NCBI GenBank assembly: GCA_023436305.1
Contig: JAEZJQ010000129.1
Location: 11,507-75,506, forward strand
Direction of reading: 5' to 3'
DNA: 64,000 nt
Source of the DNA: Bacillota bacterium
GTDB taxonomy: Bacteria > Bacillota > UBA4882 > UBA8346
Below are positions 8,894 through 16,572 of the stretch, in pieces (position 1 is the stretch's first letter; each line of letters starts with the position of its first letter). Under the pieces are notes generated by a model, which saw only the letters and a program-made list of their open reading frames with translations, did not search any database and was not told the origin of the DNA. A program made the translations under genes and the position numbers.

Positions 8894-8950
8894 ATGGCCA
8901 ACAAAGAAAAGACTCAGAAAAAAGAGGAAAAGAAACCGAAGAAAAAGTAA
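8894..8950 (+). CDS. 18-residue lysine-rich peptide
   Basis: The reading frame ATG...TAA encodes MANKEKTQKKEEKKPKKK, preceded by AAAGGAG at a spacing of about nine and followed 41 bases later by a strong terminator (8992-9032). Ten of eighteen residues are lysine, so the product would be very basic and disordered. The precise ribosome site, ATG, stop and terminator argue for a real gene and not chance. No family is known to me. Possible roles are nucleic-acid binding or ribosome association, but this is speculation. Confidence 0.6.
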   Translation: MANKEKTQKKEEKKPKKK

Positions 8951-8991
8951 ATTAAGTTTGGAACCACAAAATAAATCCTTTCATTTTGTTG

Positions 8992-9032
8992 AAAAAATCA
9001 CCCTCTCTCTGAATTTCAGCGGGTGATTTTTT
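8992..9032 (+). terminator. Bidirectional rho-independent terminator
   Basis: AAAAAATCACCC pairs with GGGTGATTTTTT across a 17-base loop, with U-runs in both directions. It ends the 18-codon gene on the plus strand and folP on the minus strand. Confidence 0.85.
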
Positions 9033-9106
9033 AATGATAAAGCTGTCCCGAATACCGGACAACCTAATTTTGTTAAAACTGATCTTATCACGGGATCGAA
9101 TTGGTT

Positions 9107-9985
9107 CTACATTGATGATCCGCGTTCGCTGCGAATTGCATCACACATCCGGGCCGCCCGGGTTATTGCCTTGACATCATGCACCCGTAAAATATTCGCC
9201 CCTTTGGTGATACCCCAGATAGAAGTGGCAATGGTTCCTTCCAGGCGTTCTTCCGCCGGCAGGTCCAGCGTTAATCCCACCACTGATTTACGGGAGGTTC
9301 CGAGCAACACCGGCCTTCCCAAACTCTGTAATTCATCAAGCCGACGTAATACCTCCAGGTTATCTTGATAGTTTTTCCCAAAACCAATGCCCGGATCAAT
9401 GATTATCCGCTCCGCCGGGATTCCGGACTCCGCCGCGATTTGGATTGAATCTGCCAGTGAAGCCGCGATTTCATTCATAATCCGATGATAAACCGGCTCC
9501 GGATTATTATGCATAATAATTACAGGAACCTTGGCCTCCGCCGCCACCCGGGCCATCCGATGTTCCGGATCATCCGGCGCTTTCAAACCCCAAATATCAT
9601 TGATGATGGCCGCGCCTAAATTTAAAGCCTTCTCAGCCACTCCCGGTTTATAAGTATCGATGGAAACCGGAACTTTGCAAGCCGGAACCAATTCCCTGAC
9701 CACCGGCAACAGCCGCCCTTCCTCCTCTGCTTCATTGACTGGGACCGCTTTCGGACGGGTGGACTCCGCGCCCACATCCAAAAAGTCCGCTCCATCCTCA
9801 ATCATTTGTTCCGCCTGCTTCAGCGCCTCATCAATATAATTCGTTTTCGAATACACTCCATCCCCCGAAAACGAATCCGGTGTCAAATTAATGATACCCA
9901 TGATATAAGTCCGGGAATATAAATCGTACATTTTCCCGTTGATTTCAATCTGGGAGGATGAGGTTGGTGCGCGGTTCTCGGCCAT
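9107..9985 (-). CDS. folP: Dihydropteroate synthase
   Basis: 292 residues, ATG at 9985 after CGGAGGAA. The enzyme condenses p-aminobenzoate with 6-hydroxymethyl-dihydropterin diphosphate to make dihydropteroate in folate synthesis. Visible motifs are MGIINLTPDSFSGDG (residue ~29), DVGAESTRP (~76), SIDTYKP (~107), GIGFGKNYQDN (~200) and GTSRKS (~229), all in the expected order in a TIM-barrel of normal length. An N-terminal extension of about 25 residues is polar. No other folate genes are adjacent; it appears to be a single-gene unit ending at the terminator at 8992-9032. Confidence 0.95.
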   Translation of the reverse strand: MAENRAPTSSSQIEINGKMYDLYSRTYIMGIINLTPDSFSGDGVYSKTNYIDEALKQAEQMIEDGADFLDVGAESTRPKAVPVNEAEEEGRLLPVVRELVPACKVPVSIDTYKPGVAEKALNLGAAIINDIWGLKAPDDPEHRMARVAAEAKVPVIIMHNNPEPVYHRIMNEIAASLADSIQIAAESGIPAERIIIDPGIGFGKNYQDNLEVLRRLDELQSLGRPVLLGTSRKSVVGLTLDLPAEERLEGTIATSIWGITKGANILRVHDVKAITRAARMCDAIRSERGSSM

Positions 9986-10150
9986 TTAGATTCCTCCGGT
10001 ATTAGCAGGCTTAAACTTCGTCTAATCATTATATCCTACCCAATGGAAATCGGCAAGCGACTTTTTAGCGTAAACATAGAGCTTAATCATCGGATAATCA
10101 ATCGAATGGAACAAGTGCATAAACTGTAGCGATACGCTCTTGCCCATATC

Positions 10151-10912
10151 CTACGCCTTACACCATACAGTTTTCCAATAAACATTCGTTAGAGCATGAC
10201 AAATTACCGCGCAAAGGACATTTCCGGTGAATAAATAAACAGAACCATAGATCAACCCGGCGCAGGTGGCGGTGAGGACCATTTTGGGGCCGTTATAGTT
10301 CCAGTGGGCCAAGCCGAAGATGATTGAACCCAAAATTAACGCCGCCAAAGGACCGAGCCATTGGCTCAGAAAGTTTTGAATGATTCCCCGGAAAAAGAGT
10401 TCCTGGGATATGGCCACCCAGAAAAACATATAAATTCCGGTAATTAATACTTCTCTGATTTGAACCCGGTTCCAGGCTTTTCGAATCCGTTGAATTCCTC
10501 CACCAAGAAGCGTCCCCAAAATCATAAAGCCTCCCGTGGCTCCCAAAGTTATCAGCCAGTCCTTACCACTGACTTGAAAGGAGAATCCGGTGTCGATCCG
10601 CCGGATGGATAACATATACGTGAATAAAGCCAAATATAAGAACCGGTAAGCCACTTCGAATTCCGCCAAATCCTTCATTTTGACTAAAAACCAGGATAAA
10701 GGGCGGATGATCATATAGCCAAACATTAATATTATCCATAAAGCATCCATTGGGATAAATCTCCCCGTCCCGCTTTGACGGACGATGAAGAGATAGATGC
10801 CGGAGTAGATGAGAATTACGATCCAGGCTACTTTTTTAGATTTGATATAGGCTTCTTGCGGTAGCAGCCGTAACATAAGGGCGATTGAAATAAATCCAAT
10901 TATTTCCCACAA
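10151..10912 (-). CDS. CPBP family intramembrane protease-like protein
   Basis: 253 residues from a TTG start preceded by AAAAGGAG. About eight hydrophobic segments. The C-terminal half has the CPBP (CAAX protease/bacteriocin-processing) motifs: SQELFFRG near residue 169, FGLAH near 203 and HALTN near 240. In the family the first motif is usually EExxxR; here the first Glu is Gln. The FxxxH and HxxxN motifs are intact, so the metal/catalytic site may be altered. Such proteins act in membrane protein processing or bacteriocin immunity. The gene is divergent from the 162-residue protein, and one copy of the 19-bp motif lies upstream of each. Confidence 0.8.
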   Translation of the reverse strand: MWEIIGFISIALMLRLLPQEAYIKSKKVAWIVILIYSGIYLFIVRQSGTGRFIPMDALWIILMFGYMIIRPLSWFLVKMKDLAEFEVAYRFLYLALFTYMLSIRRIDTGFSFQVSGKDWLITLGATGGFMILGTLLGGGIQRIRKAWNRVQIREVLITGIYMFFWVAISQELFFRGIIQNFLSQWLGPLAALILGSIIFGLAHWNYNGPKMVLTATCAGLIYGSVYLFTGNVLCAVICHALTNVYWKTVWCKA

Positions 10913-10996
10913 ATTACAAATACTCCTTTTGTCAAATATCTTGGTGTTCCCGTCAAGAATAACACAAAATCTAACGGATGCATATCCTATCGGTAT

Positions 10997-11015
10997 ATAT
11001 TACTCCGGCCATTAA
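10997..11015 (-). promoter_or_regulatory. Recurrent 19-bp motif, upstream of the CPBP gene
   Basis: Minus-strand TTAATGGCCGGAGTAATAT. It shares TTAAT-N4-G-R-AGTAATA with motif copies at 11071, 59920 and 60102. It lies 85 bases upstream of the CPBP start. Confidence 0.5.
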
Positions 11016-11070
11016 ACTTATTTATTCTTCATCGCTTAAATTGCTGCTATAAGTAAGACCCACCCGATTT

Positions 11071-11089
11071 TTAATCACTGGAGTAATAA
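11071..11089 (+). promoter_or_regulatory. Recurrent 19-bp motif, upstream of the 162-residue gene
   Basis: TTAATCACTGGAGTAATAA on the plus strand, 21 bases upstream of the ATG at 11110 and directly before the GAGGAGG ribosome site. Being so close to the start, it could act as the core promoter (-10 region) or as a repressor site. Confidence 0.5.
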
Positions 11090-11109
11090 ATTGGTGAGGA
11101 GGTCTAAAA

Positions 11110-11598
11110 ATGGCGATCTACCAATCTTTTACCGGTATCATTACCATGATTGACGATTTTTGGATGGGACTTGGAGGAAGTGTAGGATGTAATAAATTAA
11201 TGTCTGTCGAAAATAACGATGGGAGTTTGGTAAATTTCGTGGTGACCCCGGCAACTTATTTTTTAGACCAAGTTATGATGACAGTCGGAGATACGGTAAC
11301 CGGATTTTATGATGCAAGCGCGGCAACTCCTTTAATTTTCCCGCCGCAATTTCAAGCAATTGTTATGGCAAGAGCTACCCGAAATCAAAATGTAAAAGTA
11401 GACTTTTTTAACCGGCAATTGGTGAGTAGAGACGGCACATTGCGATTAAACATTTCCCCTTCGACTCTGATAGTGCTGGAAAATGGTCAAGCCTTTACTG
11501 GAAACCCCGGAAACCGGTACCTTATTGTTGTCTACGGCCCTACTACAAGAAGTATACCAGCCCAAACCACACCCTATAAAATTATAGTAATGTGTTAG
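11110..11598 (+). CDS. Conserved uncharacterised protein (MAIYQSFTG-type)
   Basis: 162 residues, ATG after GTGAGGAGG. I recognise the sequence style (QSFTGxIxxIxDF, CxKLMSVEN, VNFVVTPxTYF, GDxVTGFYD, PLIxPPQ, IVVYGPTTRSIPAQTTPYKIIVMC) from unnamed proteins of clostridia, but no function is known to me. No signal peptide or membrane helix is present; it appears to be a soluble, mostly beta protein with a conserved C-terminal Cys and another Cys near residue 27. It is a single-gene unit, divergent from the CPBP gene, and both have a 19-bp motif upstream. Confidence 0.8.
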   Translation: MAIYQSFTGIITMIDDFWMGLGGSVGCNKLMSVENNDGSLVNFVVTPATYFLDQVMMTVGDTVTGFYDASAATPLIFPPQFQAIVMARATRNQNVKVDFFNRQLVSRDGTLRLNISPSTLIVLENGQAFTGNPGNRYLIVVYGPTTRSIPAQTTPYKIIVMC

Positions 11599-11910
11599 CG
11601 TCCACCAGCCTCACTCCCGCCGGGAACCGGTGGGTATTACCGATACATAAATCATCAATCCCATCAGCGAAAGTCACATTAAAATTAAAAATAATAATAA
11701 CCCCGGACGCTTCATGTCATCATCGGAGTTATTATTATCCATCCTCTGAAGAAAAGTTCTTCAAATTCTCCAAAGGTCCCGGAATGCATCACCGGGATGG
11801 CGCATGATAGCGCCGCGCATGGAATGCGCTTAAAGCGCTGATTTCAACAATCAGCTTTGCGTCGTACAGACGCTTATCATCTATCGGCTTCTTTTAGCCG
11901 GTAGCTACAA
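11599..11910. other. Intergenic region after the 162-residue gene, with small hairpins
   Basis: About 310 bases between two convergent genes. It contains AAAGCGCTGATT...AATCAGCTTT near 11833-11860 and TATCGGCT...AGCCGGTA near 11880-11903, either of which could end the sigF transcript, but neither has a clear U-run. A short plus-strand frame starting at 11592 lacks a ribosome site and looks accidental. Confidence 0.4.
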
Positions 11911-12690
11911 TTATTCGTTCAGATATAAATTTCGCAACCGATGTAGCGCTTCTTTTTCCAGACGGCAGACTTGCACCTGGGATACACCGAAATTGGCGGC
12001 AATTTCGCTCTGGGTTTTTTCCTCGAAAAAACGGAGCTTCACCAGTTTTTGCAAACGTTCGGGAAGTTGTCCAATCACTTCTTGCAACGCGAACTGTTCC
12101 AGCCATTTCGAGTGGGCGGTTTCCTCACCCACCAGTTGTTCGCGGCTGATGGCGTCGCCCTCTTCCTCATGGACGATCTCCTGTAAAGAATTAATCGGGC
12201 GGGTCGCTTCCAGTGCTGCGGCGATTTCTTCCCGCGAATAACCGGTAGCAGTTTCCAACTCTGAAAGCGTCGGTTCCTTGCCAATGGTATTCGCAAGTTG
12301 GGTTCGGATTTGTTCGACTTTGACGGCAATCTCCTTAAGATTACGGCTGATCTTAATCGGGCCGTCATCACGGAGATGTTGCTTAATCTCACCGATGATC
12401 ACCGGTACCGCATAAGTCGAGAACTTCACCCCATAGGCCGGGTTGAATTTTTCGATGGCCTTCATCAACCCCATGCAACCGATTTGGAATAAATCATCCA
12501 GTTCCAAGCGGTTGGTAAACCGCTGGGCCACGCTCATCACCAGCCGTAAATTATGCTGAATGATGGTGTTTTTGGCATCTTTATCACCGTTACGATACTT
12601 AACGATTAATGCCAGAAACTCCTGATCGGTCAGTAGATGATTATTTGGCAAATTAATTTCGGATTTAACTGCTTCGGGAGAAACCAGCAT
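11911..12690 (-). CDS. sigF: RNA polymerase sporulation sigma factor F
   Basis: 259 residues. Sigma-70 regions 2 (RLVMSVAQRF, DLFQIGCMGLMKAIEKFNP, FSTYAVPVIIGEI), 3 and 4 (RLQKLVKLRFFEEKTQSEIAANFGVSQ then VCRLEKEAL) are complete. The position directly after spoIIAA and spoIIAB identifies it as sigma-F and not the close paralogue sigma-G. Sigma-F starts forespore gene expression after asymmetric division and is held by SpoIIAB until SpoIIAA releases it. The 5' end overlaps the spoIIAB 3' end by 26 bases; the ATG at 12690 has a GGGGGC site about nine bases ahead. Confidence 0.95.
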   Translation of the reverse strand: MLVSPEAVKSEINLPNNHLLTDQEFLALIVKYRNGDKDAKNTIIQHNLRLVMSVAQRFTNRLELDDLFQIGCMGLMKAIEKFNPAYGVKFSTYAVPVIIGEIKQHLRDDGPIKISRNLKEIAVKVEQIRTQLANTIGKEPTLSELETATGYSREEIAAALEATRPINSLQEIVHEEEGDAISREQLVGEETAHSKWLEQFALQEVIGQLPERLQKLVKLRFFEEKTQSEIAANFGVSQVQVCRLEKEALHRLRNLYLNE

Positions 12691-13114
12691 CTGCGAGCCC
12701 CCGTTCCGGATGCTTTTTCATTATTATCGAGGTACCTTGACCGGGACCCGAAATAATATCCACGCATTCCATAAATGACTCGATAAACACCAATCCCAAA
12801 CCCATCCGTTCCGGATCGGTGGAAAAAGTGGCTTGTTTGGCTTGTTCAATATCTTCAATCCCAATGCCGTAATCTTTAATTCGAATAACCAGCTCTTCGT
12901 CTTCGATGGCTAATTCCAGTTCAATCTCACCCTCCATATCCGGGTAAGCATGAATTACACAATTCGACACGGCCTCCGAAACCGCCACCCGAATCTCTTC
13001 GACCTCCGCCAAGGTGAATTCCAATTGGGTTGCAAAAGCAGCGACGATTACCCGGGCTAACCCAACGTTCTGAGGTAGACTGGGGAATTTTATTTTTAAA
13101 TAGTTATTGGGCAT
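12665..13114 (-). CDS. spoIIAB: Anti-sigma F factor / serine kinase SpoIIAB
   Basis: 149 residues with a GHKL ATPase fold: N-box AVSEAVSNCVIHAYP near residue 46, G1 IRIKDYGIGIED near 77, and G2 MGLGLVFIESFM near 105. SpoIIAB binds sigma-F and phosphorylates SpoIIAA. It is the middle gene of the spoIIA operon, starting four bases after the spoIIAA stop with GGAGGTAG inside the spoIIAA tail, and overlapping sigF by 26 bases. Length is typical. Confidence 0.96.
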   Translation of the reverse strand: MPNNYLKIKFPSLPQNVGLARVIVAAFATQLEFTLAEVEEIRVAVSEAVSNCVIHAYPDMEGEIELELAIEDEELVIRIKDYGIGIEDIEQAKQATFSTDPERMGLGLVFIESFMECVDIISGPGQGTSIIMKKHPERGLADAGFSRSS

Positions 13115-13118
13115 CGAG

Positions 13119-13463
13119 CTACCTCCATGAATTTTTTAACGCGCCATGACGATCGTCGTATATGTCCATTATTTTTAATAAACCCGATAATTGGAGAATG
13201 CGTCTGATTTGCGCGGAGACATTTATCGCCGAAATCTTACCGCCGTGTTGGTTTAAACGTTTAAATCGCCCCAAAATCACTCCCAATCCGGAACTATCAA
13301 TAAAGCTAACTTTTTCAAGATCCAAAATCACGTGTTTAATGGATTCATAATGATTCAGCTTATCATCGACAATCTCCCGAAAAGTTGGTGAAGTTTCCAA
13401 ATCAAGTTCTCCATCGATTTCCACAATCAGGTTGGGTCCAATCCGCTCTGTTTCAATGACCAA
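13119..13463 (-). CDS. spoIIAA: Anti-anti-sigma factor SpoIIAA
   Basis: 114 residues with a STAS fold. The phosphorylated serine lies in FIDSSGLGVILGRFK near residue 53. Unphosphorylated SpoIIAA binds SpoIIAB and frees sigma-F. I chose the TTG at 13463, with AAAAGGGGG seven bases upstream. A GTG at 13487 is in frame but has no ribosome site and would add eight residues. First gene of the spoIIA operon; a sigma-H-like promoter lies at 13521-13547. In Bacillus dacF is in the same operon, but here it is a separate upstream unit ending in a terminator. Confidence 0.93.
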   Translation of the reverse strand: MVIETERIGPNLIVEIDGELDLETSPTFREIVDDKLNHYESIKHVILDLEKVSFIDSSGLGVILGRFKRLNQHGGKISAINVSAQIRRILQLSGLLKIMDIYDDRHGALKNSWR

Positions 13464-13520
13464 CCCTAAACCCCCTTTTCCCGACACAATTCGATTCCAT
13501 TATTTCTTTTCTCTAGAAGA

Positions 13521-13547
13521 ATTCGCCGCTCAAATTAAAGTTCCTCC
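13521..13547 (-). promoter_or_regulatory. Sigma-H-like promoter of the spoIIA operon
   Basis: Minus strand GGAGGAACT (13539-13547), an 11-base spacer, then GGCGAAT (13521-13527). This fits the sigma-H pattern RnAGGAwwW-N11-12-RnnGAAT with one mismatch. The Bacillus spoIIA operon is also transcribed by sigma-H, so position and sequence agree. The start of transcription would be near 13513, about 50 bases before the spoIIAA start. Confidence 0.6.
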
Positions 13548-13642
13548 TGAAGAAAATAACATAAAAAGCCTTAATATCAATGTTTATAACGTTTTTAACC
13601 AAAAGAACCGGGGGAAATGAAGGTGTTGGAATACGATAAAAA

Positions 13643-13669
13643 ATGCCAGACTCCGTTAAAGTCTGGCAT
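13643..13669 (-). terminator. Rho-independent terminator after dacF
   Basis: A ten-base stem (ATGCCAGACT with AGTCTGGCAT) and seven-base loop, followed on the minus strand by a T-run. It separates dacF from the spoIIA operon. Confidence 0.85.
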
Positions 13670-13728
13670 GAATATGGAAGTTTAGACACCGATCTTTCCT
13701 ATCTCATTAAAAAACGGCGCGTATTTTC

Positions 13729-14904
13729 CTAATGAACTGCATTTCCGATTATCCGGTCAATGATTTGCCGCCAGATCCGGAAAAAAGAAGCCCGCGTCAC
13801 TGTTTGGGCGGCAATCAAATCCACCCGGCCACATCGTTTTCCGTTGACGGTCAGATAAACTTCCCCAAGTTTCTGGCCGGAGCTAACCGGAGCACTGACC
13901 ATTGGATTCAATTGAATGGTTTTCACAATGGTACCGGTAAAATCGCGTTTGGTGATGGCCGATAATTCTCCGGCGGTTATCGCCGTAACTTCCGGTTGAT
14001 TGCCCCGAAAAACTTTGACTTTACCGATAGTATCGTTAGGTTTAAGGACCACTTGTGATTTGAATTTGGAAAAACCATAATTGAAAAGCTTAGCCATATC
14101 CCGGGAGCGGGTCTTTAAGTCCGGAGCTTTCATTACCACCGCAATCAGCCGGACTCCTTCCCGTTTGGCGGTAGCCACCAGACAGAAACCCGCCTGGCTG
14201 GTAAATCCGGTCTTTAATCCATCACAACCGGCATAAAAACGGACCAGATTATTGGTGTTTCGCAAATACGATTTCCCGCCCCGCAGGCTGTCAATCCAGA
14301 CTCCGGTCCACTTAAACACCTGAGGGTATTTAATCACTTCCCGGGCTAATGCGCCCATATCGGACACACTGGTTAAATTCCCCATCCCCCCGTCCGCCGG
14401 TTCCAAACCGGTGGTATTGACATAGTGAGTGTTTTTTAAACCCAACTGCCGGGCCCGTTTGTTCATCAAGGCGATAAAATTCTCTTCGGAACCGGCAATA
14501 TGTTCCGCCAGGGCATACGAAGCATCATTGGCGGAAACGATGCAAACCGCCTTCAATAAATCAGCCACCGACATTTGCTCACCAGGTTCCAGCCAGATCT
14601 GGGACCCCCCCATTTTACAAGCTTCCGGCGAAGCGACCACCGTATCCGTAAGTTTGATCTGCTTTTTATCCAGCGCTTCCAAGGCGAGCAACATAACCAT
14701 CAGCTTGGTAACACTGGCCGGGGGCATTTTTTGATCCGCATTTTGCTGAAATACGACTTCACCGGAGTTAGGTTCCATCAATAAAGCGGCGTACGAGTCA
14801 ATTTTTAAAACCGCCGTCTCCCCCAGCCCGTAAGCTGTTTTGGGCCAGCCCAGCAAGAGTAATAATATGGAGAAAACCAAGCCTAATTTCTGATACTTTC
14901 TCAT
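13729..14904 (-). CDS. dacF: D-alanyl-D-alanine carboxypeptidase (DacF-like)
   Basis: 391 residues, ATG at 14904 after GGAAGGG; an upstream in-frame ATG at 14928 lacks a good site. Residues 1-28 are a signal peptide. Penicillin-binding motifs are SVTK near residue 58, SAN (CIVSANDAS) near 115, and KTG (GLKTGFTS) near 220. A C-terminal PBP5-like beta domain follows, with a terminal amphipathic stretch (FFRIWRQIIDRIIG) suited to membrane attachment. The enzyme trims the last D-Ala of peptidoglycan stem peptides. Location beside spoIIA, as in Bacillus, supports the sporulation type DacF, though a vegetative DacA-like role is possible. Confidence 0.88.
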   Translation of the reverse strand: MRKYQKLGLVFSILLLLLGWPKTAYGLGETAVLKIDSYAALLMEPNSGEVVFQQNADQKMPPASVTKLMVMLLALEALDKKQIKLTDTVVASPEACKMGGSQIWLEPGEQMSVADLLKAVCIVSANDASYALAEHIAGSEENFIALMNKRARQLGLKNTHYVNTTGLEPADGGMGNLTSVSDMGALAREVIKYPQVFKWTGVWIDSLRGGKSYLRNTNNLVRFYAGCDGLKTGFTSQAGFCLVATAKREGVRLIAVVMKAPDLKTRSRDMAKLFNYGFSKFKSQVVLKPNDTIGKVKVFRGNQPEVTAITAGELSAITKRDFTGTIVKTIQLNPMVSAPVSSGQKLGEVYLTVNGKRCGRVDLIAAQTVTRASFFRIWRQIIDRIIGNAVH

Positions 14905-15038
14905 AGATAACCCTTCCCATCTATACAAATATCCAACACCCCATTGGCGCGCACCAGGATTTACAATTTATCCGGGTACAATGGATGACGTTGTATAATA
15001 GATTTTGTGCAGATGAGAAGGGTTATATTCTTCCAAAT

Positions 15039-15626
15039 TTATATCGGGCTTGTCCGGGACGGAATACCGGTGCAGAGCCTATCCAGAAAAGCCACGACTT
15101 TTTCGGGGGAATGGAACCGCCGTAAACTAGCGATAATTTCATCATGATTCACTTGCAATTGCACCAGGCAACCCTCATAGCTTGCTAATAAAGAAGCCAA
15201 TTTACCGGCTTCCCAATATCCGGCGGCGGCCTGAAAATTATCCGTTAAAATAAACCATCGGGAATCAAGGGACGCATCTCCGGTCTGGAAACGTTTAAAA
15301 TCCCCCCATTCCTGTTGATTGCTTTTCCGGTGATAAATTCCCAATACTGCCGGTGATATGGTTTTCAGTCGAATTTCCAGACCGGAATTGGCTTGTAAAG
15401 CGCCGGCCGCCCCTTCGACAAACCGTATCTTCAACTCCCGGCCCCGATAAACCGTAACAATCTGGGAATAGACACTCGAAAGCATCAGGCCGTTCTGTTG
15501 GGGTTCACAATGCAAAATCACGCCCAATTTTTTAAGCAGATAATGGTGATAAATTTTTACCGGCCAATTGGTGGTAAATAAAGAAATTAACAAAAACGCG
15601 GCCAAAAAAAGCAACAAAATATACAT
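15039..15626 (-). CDS. Hypothetical membrane-anchored protein
   Basis: 195 residues from ATG at 15626, which has GGGAGG five bases upstream; a longer start at 15653 has no ribosome site. Residues 1-20 are a single hydrophobic anchor (MYILLLFLAAFLLISLF); the remainder is a soluble alpha/beta domain, probably outside or at the membrane face. I recognise no family. Between dacF and the GGDEF gene on the same strand; it could form a unit with the GGDEF gene, which ends 80 bases upstream. Confidence 0.7.
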   Translation of the reverse strand: MYILLLFLAAFLLISLFTTNWPVKIYHHYLLKKLGVILHCEPQQNGLMLSSVYSQIVTVYRGRELKIRFVEGAAGALQANSGLEIRLKTISPAVLGIYHRKSNQQEWGDFKRFQTGDASLDSRWFILTDNFQAAAGYWEAGKLASLLASYEGCLVQLQVNHDEIIASLRRFHSPEKVVAFLDRLCTGIPSRTSPI

Positions 15627-15706
15627 AATTTCCTCCCGAGTATATTTTTTCATAATTTATTATTCCGGTTGAAATTGAATCTCGACTAAAAGCAAACCGT
15701 TTTGAA

Positions 15707-16543
15707 TTATTGCTCAGTATAATATTTGATCTGATTTTTTCCCGATTGTTTGGCTTCCCGCATCAGTTGGTCCGCTTTATATACCATAACATCCACTGAT
15801 AGCGGCGGGTTTACAAAAGTAAATACCCCGCAACTGAAAGTTAACGGCCATTTGTGACGGCGGATAATTTCATCCAGTTTTTTGAAAATTTTATCGATGA
15901 CAATGGCCGCGGCGGTAGCTCCGGTTTCGGGTAGCATAATGGCAAACTCATCGCCTCCCAGCCGGGTTATGGTATCGGAAACCCGGATATTCATTTTCAT
16001 GGTATGGGCAATCAATAACAAAACCCTATCACCGGTATTATGTCCCATGGTATCGTTTATGGTTTTAAAATTATCGAGATCGAGATATACCAAGGTTATC
16101 GGCCGCCGATAGCGATGAGCTTTTTTTATTTCAGCATTGGCCAATTCAAAAAACAAACGGCGATTGGCGGCTCCGGTCAAATAATCGGTCTGATCCAACT
16201 CTTTTTTATTATCCAAGGCTTTGCTTAACTGCATTAAAATGTAGGTAATGATTAAATAAAAACTGAAAATAATGATGGCATTCCCGATTGAAATCCATAG
16301 CTGCCAGTAATTGTGAGTTGATAACAAATCAGCCGCCAACCAGAAAGTAGACCCAAAGAATGATGTAAGAACTCCGGCCCACTTGCCCACAAACCATGTT
16401 GCCAAAAAGATGGGCAACAAATAAAAGGCAAACATATAAATTTCCCAATGGATCCAATAATCCAGGAGTCCGATGACGGTTACCAATGTCAAACTGATTA
16501 AGGTTAATCCTCGTTTCGGTCTATTGTATAAAAAATTTAACAA
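15707..16543 (-). CDS. Membrane diguanylate cyclase (GGDEF)
   Basis: 278 residues. About four membrane helices occupy residues 10-110, followed by a short linker and a GGDEF domain from about 120 (DYLTGAANRR, LDNFKTINDTMGH, RLGGDEFAI). The active-site GGDEF is intact and a product-inhibition I-site (RVSD) lies five residues upstream, so it should make cyclic di-GMP and be feedback inhibited. The membrane part may be a sensor but has no named family. It starts 29 bases after the HD-domain gene, probably in one transcript with it. Confidence 0.9.
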   Translation of the reverse strand: MLNFLYNRPKRGLTLISLTLVTVIGLLDYWIHWEIYMFAFYLLPIFLATWFVGKWAGVLTSFFGSTFWLAADLLSTHNYWQLWISIGNAIIIFSFYLIITYILMQLSKALDNKKELDQTDYLTGAANRRLFFELANAEIKKAHRYRRPITLVYLDLDNFKTINDTMGHNTGDRVLLLIAHTMKMNIRVSDTITRLGGDEFAIMLPETGATAAAIVIDKIFKKLDEIIRRHKWPLTFSCGVFTFVNPPLSVDVMVYKADQLMREAKQSGKNQIKYYTEQ

Positions 16544-16572
16544 ACCGGCATCATCTCCCTTCGTATACCGAT

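Noticed and set aside
11592..11807. Plus-strand 71-codon frame after the 162-residue gene.
   Set aside because: No ribosome site, composition unlike the neighbouring genes, and it overlaps small hairpins of a likely terminator region.
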